64,000 bases of DNA from Apostichopus japonicus (lineage: Eukaryota > Echinodermata > Holothuroidea > Aspidochirotida > Stichopodidae). Positions 60,201 to 64,000 of the stretch are shown here, piece by piece. The stretch lies in the NCBI RefSeq assembly GCF_037975245.1, contig NC_092562.1, positions 4,332,001-4,396,000 on the forward strand. The letters are read 5' to 3'. A program made the translations under genes and the position numbers. A model generated the notes under the pieces. That model was not told the origin of the DNA. It saw nothing but the letters and a program-made list of their open reading frames with translations, and did no database searches. The stretch's first letter is position 1; each line of letters opens with the position of its first letter.

Positions 60201-63050
60201 TATCTGCTGTACTAAACCTAGCGTACTCTATATCATATTACCTTTAAAATGTTTCCAATTAGGCTTTAATGATTTAATGGATGAAAATCTGTTAACATTG
60301 ACCTAAATTTGTAGAACACGAGGCATTGTGCGTTACGAAAGGGCGCTTCCCTGAAATGCACCCCTGAAATGGATAGAACGACTCGTAGAATGGTTGCCAT
60401 GGCAACGTAATCATTCGCATACTTTGAACTACTTGTTACATTCCTATTGTGTAGGAAACAAACAGGCCAGACTGTCTAAATGGATTGGTTGCTAAACCAA
60501 AAAAGAAGGGAGCACAATACAGTGTAAAAGTTTTGCAAAGCAGTTGTGAAGGCTACGAACTTTGTCTCTGATAAGATACTACCGTTCTGTGTACAAAGAT
60601 TGTTATGCATCTTGGCACCTGCATAGCAACTTGCCCGTTTTGCATATCACTTTTGCGATGTGATACCTGATGAAATATACACTGCAATGTAAACTACTGT
60701 ACATAAATTGAAAATCAGTCACTATGGTAACATAATCTGTCACATACCTTGCACCAGCCACTATATCACCATTCGGTAGGGAACAAACCGACCAGACGGA
60801 CTGAGCTGGCAAAGTAATAGTCTGCTTGCATTCTCCTTCTTTCCAGACTTTCACGGTCCTGTCCTCACCAGAACTAACAAACCCCTGACCATCTGCTAAA
60901 AGTGAAATGCTGTAAATGAAGTTTGTATGTCCGTGGAAGGTCTCCATGCATTCACCGGTGATGAGCCATCTTCGTATAGTTGTGTCGTTACTGACCGACA
61001 GAAACTCCACATCAGAGACCACTGCTAGACCTCGGACGCAATCCTGGTGTCCTGCAATATTTAATGAAATATTGAACATGACTAAAAACTAAAACCATTT
61101 GCTGCACTTCTTTTTGTAATATTCAAACTACTTTTCGAACGTTTCTCCACTACATCGAAAATACTCAACTGAACTACAATTTGTTACAGTATGTTAGAGT
61201 ATGTTTAACAGTTTGATACAGTTTGGTACAGTATGATACAGTTTGTTATAGTATGTTATTGCATGTTACAGTTTGTTATTGTATGTTAGAGTATGCTACA
61301 GTTTGTTTCAGTACGTTACAGTATGTGACGGCATATAACAGTTTGTTAGTCTCATTCTGGTGCATTATCCTGTCATCCGACATAGTGGTGGCGAAGGGGA
61401 TTACTTCCGAGTGACAAAAAATAGGACAACACAACACAAACCACACAAGTGACATCAATAAAAGAATGAACAATATTCAAAATGTATCAAGAATTGCAAT
61501 TTTGAAGCAAAGCAATTCAAAGGTACAGTACAACTCAACAAACCACAGGACGCAGATTTCCAGAAAAAAACCCAACGTGCTCTACCACAAAGATCTTACC
61601 TTTGAAAGTCCTCTCGCACTTGCCAGCCTTCCACAGTTTTATCAGTTTATCAGCAGATGCTGTCAACATTAACCCTTGGGAAGGCATAAGGGCCACATCC
61701 CATATGGCTGCCTCATGGCCCTCCAGAGTGAGCATACAACGACTGTCCAACCACACCTTTGCTGAGCAGTCCCAAGATCCACTCAGGAGGGTGCCAAACT
61801 TCCCAAAAGCCAAGGCACAAACTATAAGACACAAAAAATTGGTAAAATGATTATGCCATTTGCATATATATCCATAGCAGAGGTACAGTACCTACTAGCC
61901 CAGTTTACTTTGCAGAGAAATCAGGGCAGTAAGAGTAACCTTGTTACCTGCTGAAGATAAACTTCATCTAACTCAATATCACTGTTACTAAGTTAAACAT
62001 GGTTGTTTTAAGAGGCAACCATCTTCTTGAATAAACATGACATTAGCTAGAAAAATTACTTGATTTGCAGAGCAAACATCACCAAAAATTTGTGATTTGA
62101 TTTCTTCAATGATATTTAAGGTCACAAAAGTGCTATTGAAAACTGGATTTTTGTGTGCTACATTAGATAGTTCAGCCACTTCAATCGATGCACCATAGTT
62201 GCTTCCTGGGTATTGTTTTCCAAAGTGTTTAAAAGAATAGCCCAGGTCAAATTTTCGTTTTGATATGTTACAGAGGAACATAATCTAAACTTTCTGGTGA
62301 AATTTGCATTCAATTCCTTCCTATGTACCTTTTTTGAGATATTGACAGTTGAAGTTATCTGATATTCTACCAAAAGTGAACTTGAAGCAAACAGGTGTGA
62401 TGTCATACTGCAGTTGCACACTGACAAATAATGTTTTGTTTTTCTTTATTTTACAGTCTATTGATTTTACCTTGGCTAGGGTTACTAATTTGTCTAAAGC
62501 GGATGTGAAGTTTATAAAATACCAATACCTATGGTACATTCACATAATTGATGCATCCAATTGTGGATTTTAAAATTAGACGTAAATTTTAAAGGAAAAC
62601 AAAACATTATTTATCAGTGTGCAACAATGACATCACACCTGTTTGGTCCAAGTTCACTTTTGGTACGAAAGGTGACAACTACAACTGTCAATATCTCAAA
62701 AAGGATACATAGAAATTTAATGCAATTTTCACCAGAATGATTAAATTATATTCCTCTTCAAAATATCAAAATGACATTTTTACCTGAACTATTCTTTTAA
62801 GTGCTGTCAAAAGTACTCACTACTACAAATATTCTTGCAGAGAAAACTGTACATACCTGTTCCAGAGTGACCAGTGAGTGTATACACTGGCATAGGGCTT
62901 TCCAATGTATATGCGTTAATTTTGGCATCGTTTCCCCCAGTTACAATCAACCCTTGTGGATATTTCTCATTTGGTGGCAAAGTCGCGACTGATGATATGA
63001 AGCTTTTGTGTCCACTCATACAATGGCAATCAGAAAAGCTCTTTCCATCT
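53287..63050 (-). CDS. PLAA: Phospholipase A2-activating protein (Doa1/Ufd3 family), N-terminal exon missing
   Basis: Nine exons on the minus strand: 62857-63050, 61600-61821, 60748-61051, 59596-59765, 57843-58003, 57270-57489, 54841-55089, 54243-54407 and 53287-53849. The sum is 2248 nt, and all joins keep frame to TGA (748 residues). Order: WD40 propeller ([46 protein letters not shown]), the ubiquitin-binding PFU domain (KVEAYSWSV to PFTG, about 300-424), a linker with [13 protein letters not shown] repeats, and the C-terminal PUL domain that binds p97/VCP (about 515-748). The protein is a cofactor of p97 in ubiquitin-dependent sorting and degradation. The first exon, expected to encode about 50 residues with the first propeller blade, is not visible up to 64000. 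The donor after 59596 is GTTTGA, weaker than the rest. Despite the historical name, no lipase domain is present. Confidence 0.95.
55431..57150. repeat. 98-bp minisatellite in a PLAA intron, split by a transposon
   Basis: Units of 98 bp carrying GTAGACGATAGTGCTACAG and GAGTAAGGGAGTAGGTATGG run from about 55431 to 55935 (five units) and resume at 57031-57150 after the inserted element 55936-57030. Minus-strand frames with repeated [10 protein letters not shown]-like peptides are due to the repeat. Confidence 0.92.
55936..57030. mobile_element. hAT-like element (1.1 kb) inside the minisatellite
   Basis: The ends are CAGGGGCGGATCCAGG (55936) and, inverted at 57030, CAGGGGCGGATGCAGG. GTGAG is repeated on both sides (55931-55935 and 57031-57035), and the minisatellite reads through when the insert is removed. 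A third terminus, CCTGGATCCGGCCCTG, lies internally at 56672-56687, so the insert is composite or nested. A plus-strand frame (56110-56475) ends with [17 protein letters not shown], a pattern vaguely like hAT transposase C termini, but I do not call it a gene. Confidence 0.75.
57199..57245. repeat. (AT)n microsatellite
   Basis: About 20 uninterrupted AT units directly next to the splice donor side of the PLAA exon 57270-57489. Confidence 0.95.
58198..58305. repeat. 24-25-bp minisatellite in a PLAA intron
   Basis: Four imperfect units of the form (A)TATAACAAAATGGTCACACTGC. It lies between exons 57843-58003 and 59596-59765. Confidence 0.85.
59874..60010. repeat. Dispersed repeat in a PLAA intron
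   Basis: CCAGAAAGCCAGTGGGC and GTGATTCCTTG match the start of the copy-2-specific block at about 31015. Probably a fragment of one TE family; its class is unknown. Confidence 0.45.
61180..61346. repeat. 10-bp-period repeat (ACAGTTTGTT/ACAGTATGTT)
   Basis: Sixteen or so imperfect decamers run through a PLAA intron between exons 60748-61051 and 61600-61821. Steps near the helical repeat could give curved DNA. The plus-strand frame here is incidental. Confidence 0.75.
62214..62805. mobile_element. Fold-back element in PLAA intron (arms ~215 bp)
   Basis: The arm at about 62228-62447 is the imperfect reverse complement of the arm at about 62588-62803, sharing AAAAGAATAG, TTTGAGATATTGACAGTTG, AAAAGTGAACTTG and ACAGGTGTGATGTCAT. 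The loop is about 140 bp. The exact ends and target duplication are not clear (AAGTG occurs near both ends). No coding sequence. Confidence 0.8.
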
Positions 63051-63106
63051 CTGAAGTAAGAAGATATGTTATGCCATGTTTATCTAGTCTAGATATCTTT
63101 AATCTT

Positions 63107-63907
63107 TGGGTCATACTAATTAGCGTCAACAGGCCGATTTCACGACAACTCAAGACAACAAGTTTAAATTACCATCAAATACAATGGATGTAATCAGAGT
63201 ATATCTGGAAACACGTTTAAAACTGACTGGAACCAGCGTGCATACATATTTTTCACGGGGAAAAATGTTTTTGTCGTAAAAATCATCAAGTTTCTCTGTC
63301 CGTAGCATTGGACGACGTGATGCTAGTGCGCTTGCGCAATGACATTGGACCGCACCATTACACTACAGATAAGTGCAATTTTTAAGTCGAGAATGGTGCT
63401 CAAACAATCGTGTCAATGTCTTTACAAGACGTCTAAGTAAAATAAGCAAAGACTTATACAGAATAAAATACACGGAGAGAATAATAAAACCAGACAAAAT
63501 AATAGTTAGCAAGACTTTGTAAAAATTAATAAAAACATATGTAAATAACAAGATCAATGATTTGATGTGGAGTTCATTCATCATAATACTTTGGTGCTTT
63601 CTTACTACGTCAACCCGCCTTACCAGAGCCGTATATTCTAAATATAGGGCTCTGCACCTTACCAACACTGTACACAAAGGTAGTTCACAAACCCTAACAC
63701 AAACCAACCCATATCATAATGGTGCGGTCCAAACTCTTTGCGCAGGCGCAATAGCATCACGTCTTCCGATAGTTTCAGTCAATTTTAAACGTGTTTCCAG
63801 ATACACTTTGATTACAATCATTGTATTTGATGGTATTTTATACTTGTTGTCTTGAGTTGTCTTGAGTTGTCGTGAAATCGGCCTGTTGACGCTAATTAGT
63901 ATGACCG
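63107..63907. mobile_element. Fold-back element with ~190-bp terminal inverted repeats
   Basis: The left arm (about 63109-63360) begins GGTCATACTAATTAGCG. The right arm (about 63714-63906) ends CGCTAATTAGTATGACC. Inside them the arms share CAGGCCGATTTCACGACA, AAACACGTTTAAAA/CTG and GGACCGCACCATTA. TAATCTT occurs just outside each end (63100-63106 and 63908-63914), a probable target duplication. It lies just upstream of the first visible PLAA exon, so probably in its first intron or promoter. The central loop has no recognisable gene. Confidence 0.82.
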
Positions 63908-64000
63908 TAATCTTGCACATGTATGGCTATATTTTATTATGATGGTATACCTTAACTTTGTTATGTTGTTTTTTATATGGATAACAGTGTTATGAGAATA

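Overview
The window is animal nuclear DNA. Genes are split by GT-AG introns, there are metazoan-type proteins (PLAA, UBE2U, a C2H2 zinc-finger protein), and many different transposable elements. The AGGCCTA-rich low-complexity stretches, the BEL/Pao, Penelope-like, hAT-like and TTAA-type elements and the large amount of TE presence/absence variation suggest a marine deuterostome invertebrate. An echinoderm is my best guess, but nothing here fixes the species.

Layout. (1) 1-14297 is a satellite array of about 45 head-to-tail units of 317-320 bp with higher-order (dimer, tetramer, 9-10-mer) structure. (2) 14300-16182 is repeat debris: a LINE 3' end, a short minisatellite and a tRNA-like SINE head. 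(3) 16183-42370 consists of two direct copies of a roughly 13-kb segment (16183-29607 and 29608-42370). Each copy carries a complete three-coding-exon C2H2 zinc-finger gene on the minus strand with its presumed promoter. The copies differ by many insertions, and each can be read against its empty site in the other copy: a 365-bp hammerhead-bearing inverted repeat with a 12-bp target duplication, a 5'-truncated LINE, a TTAA-flanked MITE, a decayed BEL/Pao element, and a 2.5-kb DNA transposon carrying eight copies of GGTAACTCGCATTAC. The duplication may be real, or it may be two haplotypes joined in the assembly. (4) 42369-42702 is a long polypurine tract. (5) 44178-50692 is a ten-exon minus-strand gene for ubiquitin-conjugating enzyme E2 U (UBE2U), reconstructed from first Met to stop (340 residues). 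(6) 53287-63050 is a minus-strand PLAA (Doa1/Ufd3) gene with nine coding exons giving 748 residues; only the N-terminal exon is missing. Its introns hold a 98-bp minisatellite broken by a hAT-like element, a fold-back element and other simple repeats; a second fold-back element lies just upstream of its first visible exon.

Functionally, UBE2U (an E2) and PLAA (a ubiquitin- and p97-binding factor) are ubiquitin-pathway genes lying in the same orientation 2.6 kb apart. The zinc-finger pair is a probable transcription factor family unrelated to them. All exon boundaries were set by eye from splice signals and frame continuity; no database search was possible.
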